Source: Amycolatopsis coloradensis (GTDB lineage Bacteria > Actinomycetota > Actinomycetes > Mycobacteriales > Pseudonocardiaceae). From it: a DNA stretch of 64,000 bases. The position numbers and the translations under genes were made by a program. The notes under the pieces were generated by a model. That model saw only the letters and a program-made list of their open reading frames with translations, searched no databases and was not told the origin of the DNA. Where the stretch lies: NCBI RefSeq assembly GCF_037997115.1, contig NZ_CP150484.1, forward strand, positions 694,121 to 758,120. Direction: 5' to 3'. Positions 16,071 to 25,081 of the stretch are shown here, piece by piece (positions within the stretch are counted from its first letter, which is position 1; every line of letters begins with the position of its first letter).

Positions 16071-17152
16071 GAACGGCGTTGCCCTTTCCAGCCGTTGCCT
16101 TTGTCCTGGCTGTCCTGCAGCGCCTGCCACTTCTCGTACGCGTCGACGATGTCGCCGACGAGCTTGTGCCGCACCACGTCCTGGCTGGTGAGCTGGGCGA
16201 AGTGCAGGTCCTCGACACCTTCGAGGATGTCGCGGACCACCCGCAGGCCGCTCTTCTGGCCGGTGGGGAGGTCGACCTGCGTGACGTCGCCGGTGACGAC
16301 GATCTTGGCGCCGAACCCGAGCCGGGTGAGGAACATCTTCATCTGTTCCGGCGTGGTGTTCTGCGCCTCGTCGAGGATGATGAAGGCGTCGTTGAGGGTG
16401 CGGCCGCGCATGTACGCCAGCGGCGCGATCTCGATGGTGCCCGCCTGCATCAGCCGCGGGATCGACTCGGGCTCGACCATGTCGTGCAGCGCGTCGTAGA
16501 GCGGGCGCAGGTACGGGTCGATCTTCTCGTTGAGCGTGCCCGGCAGGTAGCCGAGGCGCTCACCGGCTTCGACCGCCGGACGGGTCAGCACGATGCGCGT
16601 GACCTGCTTCGCCTGCAGTGCCTGGACGGCCTTCGCCATGGCGAGATACGTCTTGCCGGTACCGGCGGGGCCGATGCCGAAGACGATCGTGTGCTTGTCG
16701 ATGGCGTCGACGTAGCGCTTCTGGTTGAGCGTCTTGGGCCGGATCGTCTTGCCGCGCCGGGAGATGATGTTCATGCTCAGCACTTCGGCCGGTGACTCGT
16801 GGTCACCGGTGGAGAGCATGCCGACGGTGCGGCGGACGGTGGCCGGGTCGACCTGCTGGCCGCGGCCGGCGATGGTCACGAGTTCGGCGAAGACACGCTC
16901 CGCGAAGGCGACGTCGGCGGGTGCGCCGGTCAGGGTGACCTCGTTGCCCCGGACGTGGACGTCGGCGGCGAGGAGTTCCTCGGCGACGCGGAGGTTCTCG
17001 TCCCTCGAGCCGAGCAGGCTGAGCGCGGCGGCGTCGGGAATGGGGAATCGGGACTGCGCCGCCTCGGTGACCGCGGCCTCGTCGGTCTTCGTCGGGATGA
17101 CGTCCGCGGGAACGTCGGGTCGGGCGGCTTCACCCGGTACGGTTCCGGCCAC
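16067..17152 (-). CDS. phoH: PhoH-family ATPase
   Basis: 361 residues with an N-terminal KH-like region and a P-loop ATPase domain: Walker A GPAGTGKT (161-168) and Walker B IILDEAQN (258-265), with [15 protein letters not shown] between. PhoH proteins are nucleotide-dependent RNA-binding or helicase-like enzymes that function with YbeY, and the two genes overlap here. Start GTG (17150-17152) with GAGG just upstream; other GTGs further in are possible. Upstream 114 bp to the HIT gene. Confidence 0.94.
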   Translation of the reverse strand: MAGTVPGEAARPDVPADVIPTKTDEAAVTEAAQSRFPIPDAAALSLLGSRDENLRVAEELLAADVHVRGNEVTLTGAPADVAFAERVFAELVTIAGRGQQVDPATVRRTVGMLSTGDHESPAEVLSMNIISRRGKTIRPKTLNQKRYVDAIDKHTIVFGIGPAGTGKTYLAMAKAVQALQAKQVTRIVLTRPAVEAGERLGYLPGTLNEKIDPYLRPLYDALHDMVEPESIPRLMQAGTIEIAPLAYMRGRTLNDAFIILDEAQNTTPEQMKMFLTRLGFGAKIVVTGDVTQVDLPTGQKSGLRVVRDILEGVEDLHFAQLTSQDVVRHKLVGDIVDAYEKWQALQDSQDKGNGWKGQRRS

Positions 17153-17266
17153 GTGGCCTCGGGCCTACTTCCTGCGCTTACGCTGCGATTTTCAACGACA
17201 GTGACAAGTTCGATGTTACTGGTTGCGGGTGTCGGCACGCAGTCCGGTTTCCGCGGGGCGCGCGCT

Positions 17267-17617
17267 TCAGCGCCCGAAATGCCCCAGCTGCTCGCCGCCG
17301 AGCACGTGCGCGTGCACGTGGAAGACGGTCTGCCCGGCGTCACCGTCGGTGTTGAACACCACCCGGTAACCGGACTCGGCGATCCCCTCGATCTCCGCCA
17401 CCTTGCGGGCCGTAAGCGCGACATCCGCCAGCAACTGCGGATCCGCCGCCGCCAGCTCCGCCACGTTCCGGTAGCGCTTCTTCGGCACCACGAGCACATG
17501 CACCCGGGCCTGCGGCGCTATGTCCCGGAACGCATACGTCGTCGCGTCCTCGTACACCTTGTCGGACGGGATCTCCCCCGCAATGATCCGCTCGAACAAC
17601 GTCTCCGCGTCACTCAT
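17267..17617 (-). CDS. HIT-family (HINT-like) nucleotide hydrolase
   Basis: 116 residues with the histidine triad HVHAHV (H100, H102, H104) and the upstream GQTVFH signature of the HINT branch, which hydrolyses AMP-lysine or purine nucleoside phosphoramidates. The N-terminal LFERIIAGEIPSDKVYED is typical. The length is standard. It is the last HINT-like gene before phoH and probably co-regulated with it. Confidence 0.93.
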   Translation of the reverse strand: MSDAETLFERIIAGEIPSDKVYEDATTYAFRDIAPQARVHVLVVPKKRYRNVAELAAADPQLLADVALTARKVAEIEGIAESGYRVVFNTDGDAGQTVFHVHAHVLGGEQLGHFGR

Positions 17618-17651
17618 TCCCCCACCCTATCCCCACGCTGAGTACGTGCGC

Positions 17652-17715
17652 GGATGGCCGACACACGTGATCAGACGGACGACACGCGTGATGGAACGGA
17701 CGACTCACGACCGAC
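17652..17715. repeat. 21-bp period tandem repeat (copy 1)
   Basis: Three successive units about 21 bp apart begin GGCCGACACACGTGATC, GGACGACACGCGTGATG and GGACGACTCACGACC. The first 20 bases match the copy at 42873-42892 except one position. The core contains the palindrome CACGTG or ACGCGT. Function unknown. Confidence 0.65.
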
Positions 17716-17847
17716 GCGCCTCCATCTCACCAGGCGAGGGCCGCCAGGCCCTAGGCCGGTACCGAAGACCTACGCACGCTCGTTCCCCTACGCACGCTTC
17801 GCTTTGCCGCTCCGCCCGCCAACCTCCGCCGACCGCACCGTGGGGGT

Positions 17848-17973
17848 CCGGGGGGCTCGGCCCCCCGGGTCAACACGCGGAACCGCGCCGCGGCAGCGAA
17901 TTTCGGGGCGGAGCCTGCGAAGCCCCCGAAATGAAGATGCCGCGGCGCGGTGGAGCCTGGGGGTCGCTCCACC
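17848..17973. other. cluster of strong nested hairpins, possible structured RNA
   Basis: Three perfect stems: CCGGGGGGC/GCCCCCCGG (17848-17856 with 17860-17868, 3-nt loop); a long outer stem of 13 bp (17883-17895 with 17938-17950) enclosing ATTTCGGGG/CCCCGAAAT (17900-17908 with 17924-17932); and GGTGGAGC/GCTCCACC (17949-17956 with 17966-17973). The two last stems compete for two bases. The arrangement is too regular for chance even at this GC content. Confidence 0.5.
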
Positions 17974-18146
17974 GCCGCCGCGGCGCCGCCGGACCGAGGG
18001 GGGAGGTGCCCGGCGGGGATTCACGCGCGCGACTGGGCTTCATCCCCAGTGGCGCGCCGAAACCGTGTGTTGCGCGTCAGTTAACGAGAGTAACGGCTGT
18101 TTGCGTGATCGCGCCATAACTCGCCGCAAATTAGTGGGGTGTTTTT

Positions 18147-18899
18147 TCACTTCCAGCGCTCCGTGAGAACCCCCAGCGCCCCGAGTGCCACGGCGGCGGC
18201 GGTGGAGGTGCGCAAAACGGTGGGGCCCAACCGAATGGCGGTCGCGCCGGCGTCGGTGAGGGTACTCAGTTCTTCGTCGGTGATGCCGCCTTCGGGGCCG
18301 ACGACGAGGAGGATGTCGCCTTGTGCCGGGAGTTCGATCTCGGTGAGGCGGGTGGTGATGCCGGATTCGAGGACCAGCGCGCGGGAAACGGTCTGGGCGA
18401 GTTCGGCGAGTTCGCGGGTGGTGACGGGTTCGGCGACTTCGGGGACGTGGGCGCGGCGGGCTTGTTTGGCGGCGGCCCGGGCGGTGGTGCGCCAGCGGCT
18501 GAGGGCTTTGTCGCCGCGGGTTCCTTCTTCCCAGCGGGCGACGCTGCGCGCGGCGCGCCAGGGGACGATGGCGTCGGCGCCGGCTTCGGTGGCGAGTTCG
18601 ACGGCGAGTTCGCCGCGGTCGCCCTTCGCGAGCGCCTGGGCGACGATGACGCGCAGGGCGGGCGGTTCCTCGATCCAGTGTTCTTCGATGGCGAGGGTGA
18701 GCGCGGCGTCGCGGCCCGCCTGGACGGCTTCGACGACGCAGCGTGCCATGCCGCCTTCACCGTCTGAGAGCACGAGACGTTCGCCGACGCGCAGGCGGCG
18801 GACGGTGGCGGCGTGCCGGGCTTCCTCACCGTCGAGCGTGGTGCGCCCGGAGCCGGGCAGCGCGGCGGTGAGGAAGACCGGGAGTGTCGTCTCCGGCAC
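18147..18899 (-). CDS. rsmE: 16S rRNA m3U1498 methyltransferase RsmE
   Basis: SPOUT-class methyltransferase modifying U1498 of 16S rRNA. 250 residues with an N-terminal PUA-like domain (ARHAATVRRLRVGE) and the C-terminal trefoil-knot motifs VVGPEGG (199-205) and RLGPTVLRTSTA (223-234). Start GTG 18897-18899, 3 bp after the dnaJ stop, so it belongs to the hrcA-dnaJ2-rsmE operon, as in mycobacteria. Confidence 0.95.
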   Translation of the reverse strand: MPETTLPVFLTAALPGSGRTTLDGEEARHAATVRRLRVGERLVLSDGEGGMARCVVEAVQAGRDAALTLAIEEHWIEEPPALRVIVAQALAKGDRGELAVELATEAGADAIVPWRAARSVARWEEGTRGDKALSRWRTTARAAAKQARRAHVPEVAEPVTTRELAELAQTVSRALVLESGITTRLTEIELPAQGDILLVVGPEGGITDEELSTLTDAGATAIRLGPTVLRTSTAAAVALGALGVLTERWK

Positions 18900-18902
18900 G
18901 GG

Positions 18903-20063
18903 TTACCGGTGGTTCTTGGTGCGCAGCTTGGAGAACAGCCCGCCGGGCTTGGAGCCGTTCGAGGCGAGCGAAGGGACGTCTTCGCCGCGTTGCTGGGCGA
19001 GTTCGACGAGGAGGTCGCGCTGGGCGTCGTCGAGTTTGGTCGGCACCACGACGTCGATGTGGACGTGCAGGTCACCGCGGCCGTCGACGCGGCCGGAGGA
19101 CCGCAGCCGCGGCATGCCCTTGGCGGTGAGCACGAGTTCGGTGGCGGGCTGGGTACCCGGCTCGATGTCGAGTTCGTAGTCGCCGTCGATGAGCGTCTCG
19201 ATGGGCACCGTGGCGCCGAGGGCGGCGGTGGTCATCGGGATGCGGAAGTTGCAGTGCAGGTCGTTGCCCTGCCGGACGAACACCTCGTGGGGGGCCTCGT
19301 CGATCTCGACGTACAGGTCGCCGGCGGGGCCGCCACCGGGGCCGACCTCGCCCTGGCCGGAGAGGCGGATGCGCATGCCGTCGCCGACGCCCGGCGGGAT
19401 CTTGGCGGTGACGTTGCGGCGGGCGCGGACCCGGCCGTCGCCGCCGCACTGGCGGCAAGGGTCGGGGATGACCTCGCCGAAGCCTCGGCAGACCGGGCAC
19501 GGACGGGCCGTGACGACCTGGCCGAGGAAGGACCGCTGCACGGACTGGACCTCGCCCGCGCCGCCGCAGGTGTCGCACGTCTTGGTGCCGGTGCCTTCGG
19601 CGGCGCCGGCGCCGCGGCACAGGTCGCAGACGATGGCGGTGTCGACGGTGATCTCGCGGTCGACGCCGGTGGCGCATTCCTCGAGGGTGAGGCCGAGGCG
19701 GATGAGCGCGTCGGAACCGGGCTGCACGCGGCTGCGCGGGCCACGGCCGCGGCCGCCGCCACCTCCGGCGGCGCCGAAGAAGGCGTCCATGATGTCGCCG
19801 AGGCCGCCGAACCCCGAGAACGGGTCTCCGCCGCCGCGGGCGCCGCCGTCCATCGGGTCGCCGCCGAGGTCGACGACCTTGCGCTTCTGCGGATCGGACA
19901 GCACCTCGTACGCGGTGGTCACCTCGCCGAAGCGGTGCTGAGCGTCTTCCGACGGGTTGACGTCGGGGTGCAGTTCACGGGCCAGTTTGCGGTACGCGCG
20001 CTTGATCTCCTGATCCGTCGCGTTCTTCGCAACCCCGAGAATGCCGTAATAGTCCCTCGCCAC
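18903..20063 (-). CDS. dnaJ: chaperone DnaJ (DnaJ2, hrcA-linked)
   Basis: Co-chaperone that stimulates DnaK ATPase and delivers substrates. 386 residues: J domain with HPD (32-34), Gly/Phe-rich region (about 72-108), and four zinc-finger CxxCxGxG repeats (C146/149, C163/166, C189/192, C203/206), then the C-terminal substrate-binding beta domains and a charged tail. All zinc ligands are intact. It follows hrcA by 42 bp. Confidence 0.96.
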   Translation of the reverse strand: MARDYYGILGVAKNATDQEIKRAYRKLARELHPDVNPSEDAQHRFGEVTTAYEVLSDPQKRKVVDLGGDPMDGGARGGGDPFSGFGGLGDIMDAFFGAAGGGGGRGRGPRSRVQPGSDALIRLGLTLEECATGVDREITVDTAIVCDLCRGAGAAEGTGTKTCDTCGGAGEVQSVQRSFLGQVVTARPCPVCRGFGEVIPDPCRQCGGDGRVRARRNVTAKIPPGVGDGMRIRLSGQGEVGPGGGPAGDLYVEIDEAPHEVFVRQGNDLHCNFRIPMTTAALGATVPIETLIDGDYELDIEPGTQPATELVLTAKGMPRLRSSGRVDGRGDLHVHIDVVVPTKLDDAQRDLLVELAQQRGEDVPSLASNGSKPGGLFSKLRTKNHR

Positions 20064-20105
20064 CGTCTTCGCCTTCTCCTTCTGACTTCGACCTCAACGC
20101 CGCGT

Positions 20106-21131
20106 TCAGCGGCCGGAGAGGATCTGCCCCACGTAGTTCGCCACCGCGCGCACCGCGGCGATGGTGTTCGGGTAGTCCATCCTGGTCGGCCCGACGACGC
20201 CCATCCCGCCGAGCAGCATGTCGTCCATTCCGTAGCCGATGGACACCACCGAGGTGCTGCGCATCTGCTCGTCCTCATTTTCCTCACCGATGCGCACACT
20301 GATCGCACCGGGGTTGCGGGCGGCCGCCAGCAGCTTGAGCACGATGACCTGCTCCTCGAGCGCCTCCAGCACCTGCCGCAGCGATCCGGGGAAGTCCGAA
20401 ACGTTGCGGGTGAGGTTGGCCGTGCCGCCGAGCACCAGCCGCTCTTCGGGGTGTTCGACCAGCGATTCCACCAGCACGGTACAGACGCGGGTGAGGCTGT
20501 CGCGCAGTTCACCCGGCGACTTCTCCGGCAGTTCGGCGACCGCCGCCGCGGCCTCGGAGAGACGGCGGCCCGCCAGCGCCCCGTTGAGCACCGTGCGCAG
20601 CCTGGCGACGTTCTCCTCGGTGATGACGTCCCCGAGGTCGACGGTGCGCTGGTCGACGCGGCCGGAATCGGTGATCAGCACCAGCATCAGCCGCGCGGGG
20701 GTGAGCGGCACCACTTCGAGGTGGCGGACGGCGGAGTTGGTCATCATCGGGTACTGGATGACCGCGACCTGCCTGGTCAGCTGCGCGAGCAGGCGGACGG
20801 AGCGGCGCAGGACGTCGTCGACGTCGGTGCCGCTGTCGAGGAAGGCCGTGATGGCCCGGCGTTCGGCCGCGCTGAGCGGTTTGACCTCGGCGATCCGGTC
20901 GACGAACAGGCGGTATCCCTTGTCGGTGGGGATCCGGCCCGCACTGGTGTGGGGCTGTGTGATGTAGCCCTCTTCCTCCAGCGCCGCCATGTCGTTGCGC
21001 ACCGTGGCGCTGGACACCCCGAGGTTGTGTCTGTCGACGATCGCCTTGGACCCGACGGGCTCCTGGTTGGAGACGTAATCGGCGACGATCGCGCGCAGCA
21101 CTTCGAATCGGCGTTCTTCCGCGTTGGCCAC
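20106..21131 (-). CDS. hrcA: heat-inducible transcription repressor HrcA
   Basis: Represses class I heat-shock genes by binding CIRCE elements. 341 residues; N-terminal winged helix ([23 protein letters not shown], shown in part as [10 protein letters not shown]), a dimerisation domain and the conserved C-terminal [11 protein letters not shown]. The GTG at 21131 is preferred because GGGAG lies 6 nt upstream; the in-frame GTG two codons earlier abuts that site. No CIRCE sequence was found upstream, so in this organism HrcA may act only at groE loci elsewhere. Confidence 0.94.
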   Translation of the reverse strand: MANAEERRFEVLRAIVADYVSNQEPVGSKAIVDRHNLGVSSATVRNDMAALEEEGYITQPHTSAGRIPTDKGYRLFVDRIAEVKPLSAAERRAITAFLDSGTDVDDVLRRSVRLLAQLTRQVAVIQYPMMTNSAVRHLEVVPLTPARLMLVLITDSGRVDQRTVDLGDVITEENVARLRTVLNGALAGRRLSEAAAAVAELPEKSPGELRDSLTRVCTVLVESLVEHPEERLVLGGTANLTRNVSDFPGSLRQVLEALEEQVIVLKLLAAARNPGAISVRIGEENEDEQMRSTSVVSIGYGMDDMLLGGMGVVGPTRMDYPNTIAAVRAVANYVGQILSGR

Positions 21132-21212
21132 CCGCACCTCCCTCGGCTCGTCCTCACAACGAGTTTACGGAAGGCGAAGTGCCCGGGGAGCCACCGGACT
21201 TCTTTGGGGCCG

Positions 21213-21821
21213 TCAACCGCGACCGCGAAGGGAGCGCCGCCGCGGCTCCACGGGCCTTCGGATCACTTTCACCGACCCCCACCAGGCGAAACCCGTGACG
21301 CGGAGCACCGGCGCGCCCGTCGTCGGCCGCCGCCGCCCCGTCCCGCGGCCGGTGCCGAATCCGCCCATCAGGCCGATGCCCCGGACGTCGAGGGCGAAGT
21401 CCTCGGGAACGACGATCTTGACGCCGCCCATGACCGCCACCGCCCTGATCGTGCAAGGTCCGCCGTCGATCCGGGCCCGCCGCAGATCGAGGCGCACGCT
21501 GCCCCAGAACGCGCGGCTGACATGGTTCGGCGGCAGTGGCCCGGCGAACCGCCGCGTGGTGGCGGACATGACGGCGAACGAGCGCCGTCCGCCTTGCTCC
21601 TCGTCGCCGGCGTGGGTCAGGGCGAGCGTGCCGCCGGGGGACAGATCCGCGACGACGGGTTCGAATTCCGCGAAGGTCTTGGCCGCGTAGACGGCGGCCA
21701 GCCTCGTTTCCAGTTCACCGGCGGTGATCCGTCCCGCGCCCATGGCTTCGCACAGCAGTCGCGCGACGTTTTCGCGATCGGAATCGGCCACCCGCATCGC
21801 CGACCGCTTCGATTCTGACAT
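21213..21821 (-). CDS. DUF1707 protein with LiaF-like C-terminal domain
   Basis: 202 residues. An N-terminal DUF1707 motif (MRVADSDRENVARLLCEAMGAGR, shown in part as RVADSDRENVARLL) with LETRLAAVYAAKTFAE is followed by a cell-wall-active antibiotic response (LiaF/DUF2154-like) domain: SFAVMSATTRRF, DLRRARIDGGPCTIRAVAVMGG and IVVPEDFALDVRG. Proteins of this type are linked to envelope-stress sensing. Start ATG 21819-21821 chosen; the ATG eight codons later is possible. No clear ribosome-binding site. Confidence 0.85.
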   Translation of the reverse strand: MSESKRSAMRVADSDRENVARLLCEAMGAGRITAGELETRLAAVYAAKTFAEFEPVVADLSPGGTLALTHAGDEEQGGRRSFAVMSATTRRFAGPLPPNHVSRAFWGSVRLDLRRARIDGGPCTIRAVAVMGGVKIVVPEDFALDVRGIGLMGGFGTGRGTGRRRPTTGAPVLRVTGFAWWGSVKVIRRPVEPRRRSLRGRG

Positions 21822-22012
21822 GACGGCGATGCTAACCGGAATCGGCGATCGCTCCGGCCATTCCCCGGCGGCCGGACGGAAAGCCATGACCACCATGAGC
21901 GAATTCGGTTTCTCCACACTGACCGTAATGACAAACCATTTTCGCCTCATCGTCCGCCTGACAATCGCGGACGCGGACAGCCGTACCGACGCGACAATTT
22001 GACGACCGGCGA

Positions 22013-22042
22013 TTGACTGCGCGGGCACGGAAGGGCTTACAT
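22013..22042 (+). promoter_or_regulatory. candidate sigma-A-type promoter of the lipase gene
   Basis: TTGACT (22013-22018) and TTACAT (22037-22042) are separated by 18 bp, about 50 bp upstream of the lipase ATG. The match to -35/-10 consensus is fair, and it is the best in this 270-bp gap. Confidence 0.35.
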
Positions 22043-22094
22043 CTAGGCATTTCTTCCACCGGCCGCACTTTCCGACCCAGCGTGGAGCGCAGTA

Positions 22095-23333
22095 ATGACT
22101 TCTCCCTTTCGCCATACCCTCATCGCCATCTTGACCGCGACCCTGGTCGCGGCAGGCACGGCGGCGACCTCGGCGGTCGCGAGCGCGGACACGAATTCGG
22201 TGTACACCTCCTCTTCGCCACTTCCCGCCGGCGAGAACGGTGACGTGGTCAAGTCGCAGCCCTCGACCTACAACGGCGCGAAGGCGACCCGGATCCAATA
22301 TCTGTCGCGGGACAACAAGAACAAGCAAGTCGCGGTGAGCGGCACCGTTCTGGTACCGGACAAGCCGTGGAACGGTCCCGGCGAACGGCCGATCGTGGCC
22401 TACGCGCCCTTCACCTTCGGCATGGGGCCGGACTGCGCTCCCTCGAAAACCCTCGCGGGTGAGGGGGCCTCGGACCTGATCTCCGGTTTCCAAGGCGGTT
22501 TCGTCAACGCGTTGCTGGGCGCCGGGTTCGCCGTGGCGCAGACCGACTACATCGGACCGTGGGTGGAGGGCGGTGGCGACCACCCGTACGTCGTCCGGTT
22601 GTCCGAGGCGCACACCGTGCTCGACGTCATCCGCGCCGCGCAGCGGCTGCCGGGAACGGGCCTGTCCGCCAAGGGCCCGGTGGGCATCGCCGGCTACTCC
22701 GAGGGCGGCAGTGCCGCCGCGGCCGCCGCCGAACTGGCCGCCACCTACGCGCCCGAGCTGGACATCAAAGGCGTCTACTCCGGCGCACCGCCCGCGGACA
22801 AGGCCGTGCTGTCGAAGTCGCTCGACGGCGGGATGTACGCCGGGTTCCTCGGTTACGCCCTGATCGGTCTCAACCAGGCCTACCCCGAGGCCAGGTTGAT
22901 GGACCTGGCCAACCAGGCCGGTGCCGAGCTGTTCCTGCGGGCCCGGCAGACCTGCACCATGAACGCGGTCCTCCAGTTCATGTACAAGCAGTCCAGCTCG
23001 CTGACCAAGGACGGCAAGCCGGTGTCCGCCTACCTGACCCAGCCGCCGTTCGACGCGATCGTGGCGGAGAACCGGATCGGCACGATCAAGCCCGCCATGC
23101 CGGTCATGGTCGAACACAGCCCGCTGGACGACGTCATCCCGGCCGCCGTCGGCAAGCAGATGGCGAAGGACTGGTGCGGCAAGGGCGCCAACGTCCAGTG
23201 GAAGGACTTGACGACCTTCACTCCGTTCTTGTCCCACGCGCTGGGTATGACGACCGCGTCCGGCGACGCCACCGAGTGGCTGAAGGGCGCGTTCACCGGG
23301 CAAGCCGGCAACGGCAACTGCGGCCGATTCTGA
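22095..23333 (+). CDS. secreted lipase/esterase (LIP family)
   Basis: 412 residues with a Sec signal peptide (cleavage near ASA-DT, residue 31). The alpha/beta-hydrolase fold has the nucleophile S202 in GYSEGG, a likely acid D345 (SPLDDVIP) and catalytic H381 (LSHALG). Four cysteines could form disulfides. It matches the secretory lipase family (PF03583 type) seen in actinobacteria and fungi; it probably hydrolyses extracellular acyl esters. It is followed by a strong hairpin at 23383-23430. Confidence 0.9.
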   Translation: MTSPFRHTLIAILTATLVAAGTAATSAVASADTNSVYTSSSPLPAGENGDVVKSQPSTYNGAKATRIQYLSRDNKNKQVAVSGTVLVPDKPWNGPGERPIVAYAPFTFGMGPDCAPSKTLAGEGASDLISGFQGGFVNALLGAGFAVAQTDYIGPWVEGGGDHPYVVRLSEAHTVLDVIRAAQRLPGTGLSAKGPVGIAGYSEGGSAAAAAAELAATYAPELDIKGVYSGAPPADKAVLSKSLDGGMYAGFLGYALIGLNQAYPEARLMDLANQAGAELFLRARQTCTMNAVLQFMYKQSSSLTKDGKPVSAYLTQPPFDAIVAENRIGTIKPAMPVMVEHSPLDDVIPAAVGKQMAKDWCGKGANVQWKDLTTFTPFLSHALGMTTASGDATEWLKGAFTGQAGNGNCGRF

Positions 23334-23382
23334 CGCGCGGCGCGACCCACCCGAGCGGCCTCGCGAGTGACCCCGGTCCGTC

Positions 23383-23430
23383 CTCGTGAGTGGCTAGGAC
23401 GGTTAGAACCGTCTCCTAGCCACTCACGAG
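23383..23430. terminator. bidirectional terminator between lipase and mmsA
   Basis: The arm CTCGTGAGTGGCTAGGACGG (23383-23402, extending to 23404) pairs with 23407-23430 with a two-base bulge and a two-base loop. It fills the convergent gap. The CGTGAGTGG arm is shared with the hairpin at 53371-53418. Confidence 0.8.
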
Positions 23431-23439
23431 ACCCGAGCG

Positions 23440-24936
23440 TCAGCTGTTGCGCGGGAAGCCGAGGTTCACCCCGCCCTGCGAGGGGTCCGGCCACCGCGAC
23501 GTGACGACCTTCGTCCGCGTGAAGAAGTGGAACCCCTCCGGCCCGTACGCGTGACTGTCGCCGAACAGCGAGTCCTTCCACCCGCCGAACGAGTAGTAGC
23601 CGACCGGCACCGGGATCGGCACGTTCACGCCGACCATCCCGACCTCGACCTCGTTCTGGAACCGCCGCGCGGCCCGTCCGTCGTTGGTGAAGATCGCGGT
23701 GCCGTTGCCGTAGGGGTTGCCGTTGATCAGCTCCAGCGCCGCGTCGTAGCCCTCGGCCCGCGCGACCGCCAGCACCGGCCCGAAGATCTCGTCGGTGTAG
23801 ATCGACATCTCCGGCGTGACGTGGTCGAACAGCGTCGGGCCGAGCCAGAAGCCGCCGTCCTCGCCGTCGACCTCGACGCCGCGGCCGTCGACGACGAGCC
23901 GGGCGCCCGCGTCGACCCCCGCCCCGACATAGGACTCGACGCGTTCGTGGTGGGCGGCGGTGACGAGCGGCCCCATCTCCGAGGTGGGCCGCGTGCCGTC
24001 GCCGACGCGGAGCCGCTTGATCCGCTCGGCGATCTTCGCGACCAGTTCGTCGCCGACCGGGTCGACCGCGACCACGACCGACACCGCCATGCACCGCTCC
24101 CCCGCCGAGCCGAAGCCCGCCGAGACGGCCGCGTCGGCGGCGAGGTCGAGGTCCGCGTCCGGGAGCACGACCATGTGGTTCTTCGCGCCGCCGAGCGCCT
24201 GCACGCGTTTCCCGTGCCTGGTCCCGGTTTCATAGACGTACTTCGCGATCGGCGTCGACCCGACGAACGAGATCGCCTTGACATCGCGGTGTTCCAGCAA
24301 CCCGTCGACGGCCACCTTGTCGCCGTGCAGGACGTTGAGCACGCCGTCGGGCAGGCCCGCCTCGGCGAACAGTTCCGCGATGAAGACGGCCGCGGACGGG
24401 TCCTTCTCGCTCGGCTTGAGCACGACGGTGTTGCCGCAGGCGAGCGCGTTCGGCACGAACCACAGCGGGACCATCGCCGGGAAGTTGAACGGCGAGATCA
24501 CGCCGACCACGCCCAGCGGCTGCGAGATCGAGTAGACGTCGACACCGGTGGAGGCGTTCTCGCTGAACCCGCCCTTGAGCAGCTGCGCGGCACCGCAGGC
24601 GTACTCGACGTTCTCGATCGCGCGCGCGACTTCGCCCGCCGCGTCGGATTCGACCTTGCCGTGCTCGCTCGTGACGATCTTCGCCAGCTCGTGGCGCCGC
24701 GCCGAAAGCAGCTCACGGAAGGCGAACAGCACTCGCGTCCGCCCGGCCAGCGACGTCCCGCGCCAGCCCGGCAGCGCCCGGGAGGCGGCCGCGACGGCGG
24801 CGTCGACGTCGTCCCGCGCGGCGAAGGCGACCTTCGCCCGCACCTGGCCGGTGGCCGGATCGAACACGTCCCCGGATCGTTCGCTCACGCCTTCGCACGG
24901 TTTGCCGTCTATCCAGTGGGTGATGCGGTCGGTCAC
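23440..24936 (-). CDS. mmsA: methylmalonate-semialdehyde dehydrogenase (CoA-acylating)
   Basis: Oxidises malonate or methylmalonate semialdehyde to acetyl-CoA or propionyl-CoA with NAD+ and CoA, a step in valine, inositol and pyrimidine (beta-alanine, beta-aminoisobutyrate) breakdown. 498 residues; catalytic C282 (GERCMAVS), N151 (PFNFP), and GGAKNH at the position where other ALDHs have a catalytic Glu, diagnostic of the MMSDH subfamily. GTG start with AGGAGG about 8 nt upstream. Divergent from the PucR regulator, which probably controls it. Confidence 0.94.
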   Translation of the reverse strand: MTDRITHWIDGKPCEGVSERSGDVFDPATGQVRAKVAFAARDDVDAAVAAASRALPGWRGTSLAGRTRVLFAFRELLSARRHELAKIVTSEHGKVESDAAGEVARAIENVEYACGAAQLLKGGFSENASTGVDVYSISQPLGVVGVISPFNFPAMVPLWFVPNALACGNTVVLKPSEKDPSAAVFIAELFAEAGLPDGVLNVLHGDKVAVDGLLEHRDVKAISFVGSTPIAKYVYETGTRHGKRVQALGGAKNHMVVLPDADLDLAADAAVSAGFGSAGERCMAVSVVVAVDPVGDELVAKIAERIKRLRVGDGTRPTSEMGPLVTAAHHERVESYVGAGVDAGARLVVDGRGVEVDGEDGGFWLGPTLFDHVTPEMSIYTDEIFGPVLAVARAEGYDAALELINGNPYGNGTAIFTNDGRAARRFQNEVEVGMVGVNVPIPVPVGYYSFGGWKDSLFGDSHAYGPEGFHFFTRTKVVTSRWPDPSQGGVNLGFPRNS

Positions 24937-25041
24937 GGGTTCCGCCCTCCTGATCGCCGGGTGCCTGCTCCCGGTCGAGTCTGGGCGCGCGCGCCACACC
25001 GACGCCATCGGCAACGTGTACGGACTCCCGGTCCCGGCCGT

Positions 25042-25049
25042 ACAGTCTG
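25042..25049. promoter_or_regulatory. ACAGTCTG box in the mmsA-pucR intergenic region
   Basis: The octamer ACAGTCTG occurs here, 33 bp upstream of the pucR start, and twice (30810, 30841) upstream of the pyrimidine-catabolism operon. Shared occurrence in the two promoters suggests a common regulator, for which the PucR protein is the nearest candidate. An octamer alone is weak evidence. Confidence 0.35.
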
Positions 25050-25081
25050 TCTCCAGCGTTGCCGAACCGAGTGGGAGGCCG

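Larger units (their letters stand above)
17618..18146. other. 529-bp gene-free region rich in repeats and hairpins
   Basis: No credible coding sequence: open frames on both strands have unordered codon use and no family motifs. The left part (17651-17715) holds about three 21-bp units of GGACGACACGCGTGAT-type repeat. The middle (17840-17980) contains nested inverted repeats described separately. The right part (18070-18140) is AT-richer and holds TTAACGAGAGTAACGGCTG and a T6 tract before the rsmE stop. It may encode a structured RNA or be a repeat-insertion site. Confidence 0.6.

Noticed and set aside
21132-21212. CIRCE element controlling hrcA-dnaJ
   Set aside because: The expected TTAGCACTC-N9-GAGTGCTAA is not present in either orientation.
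18813-21818. A 1,001-codon plus-strand open frame antisense to dnaJ and hrcA
   Set aside because: Composition is His/Arg/Asp-rich and without motifs, typical of antisense shadows. The minus-strand genes have full family signatures.
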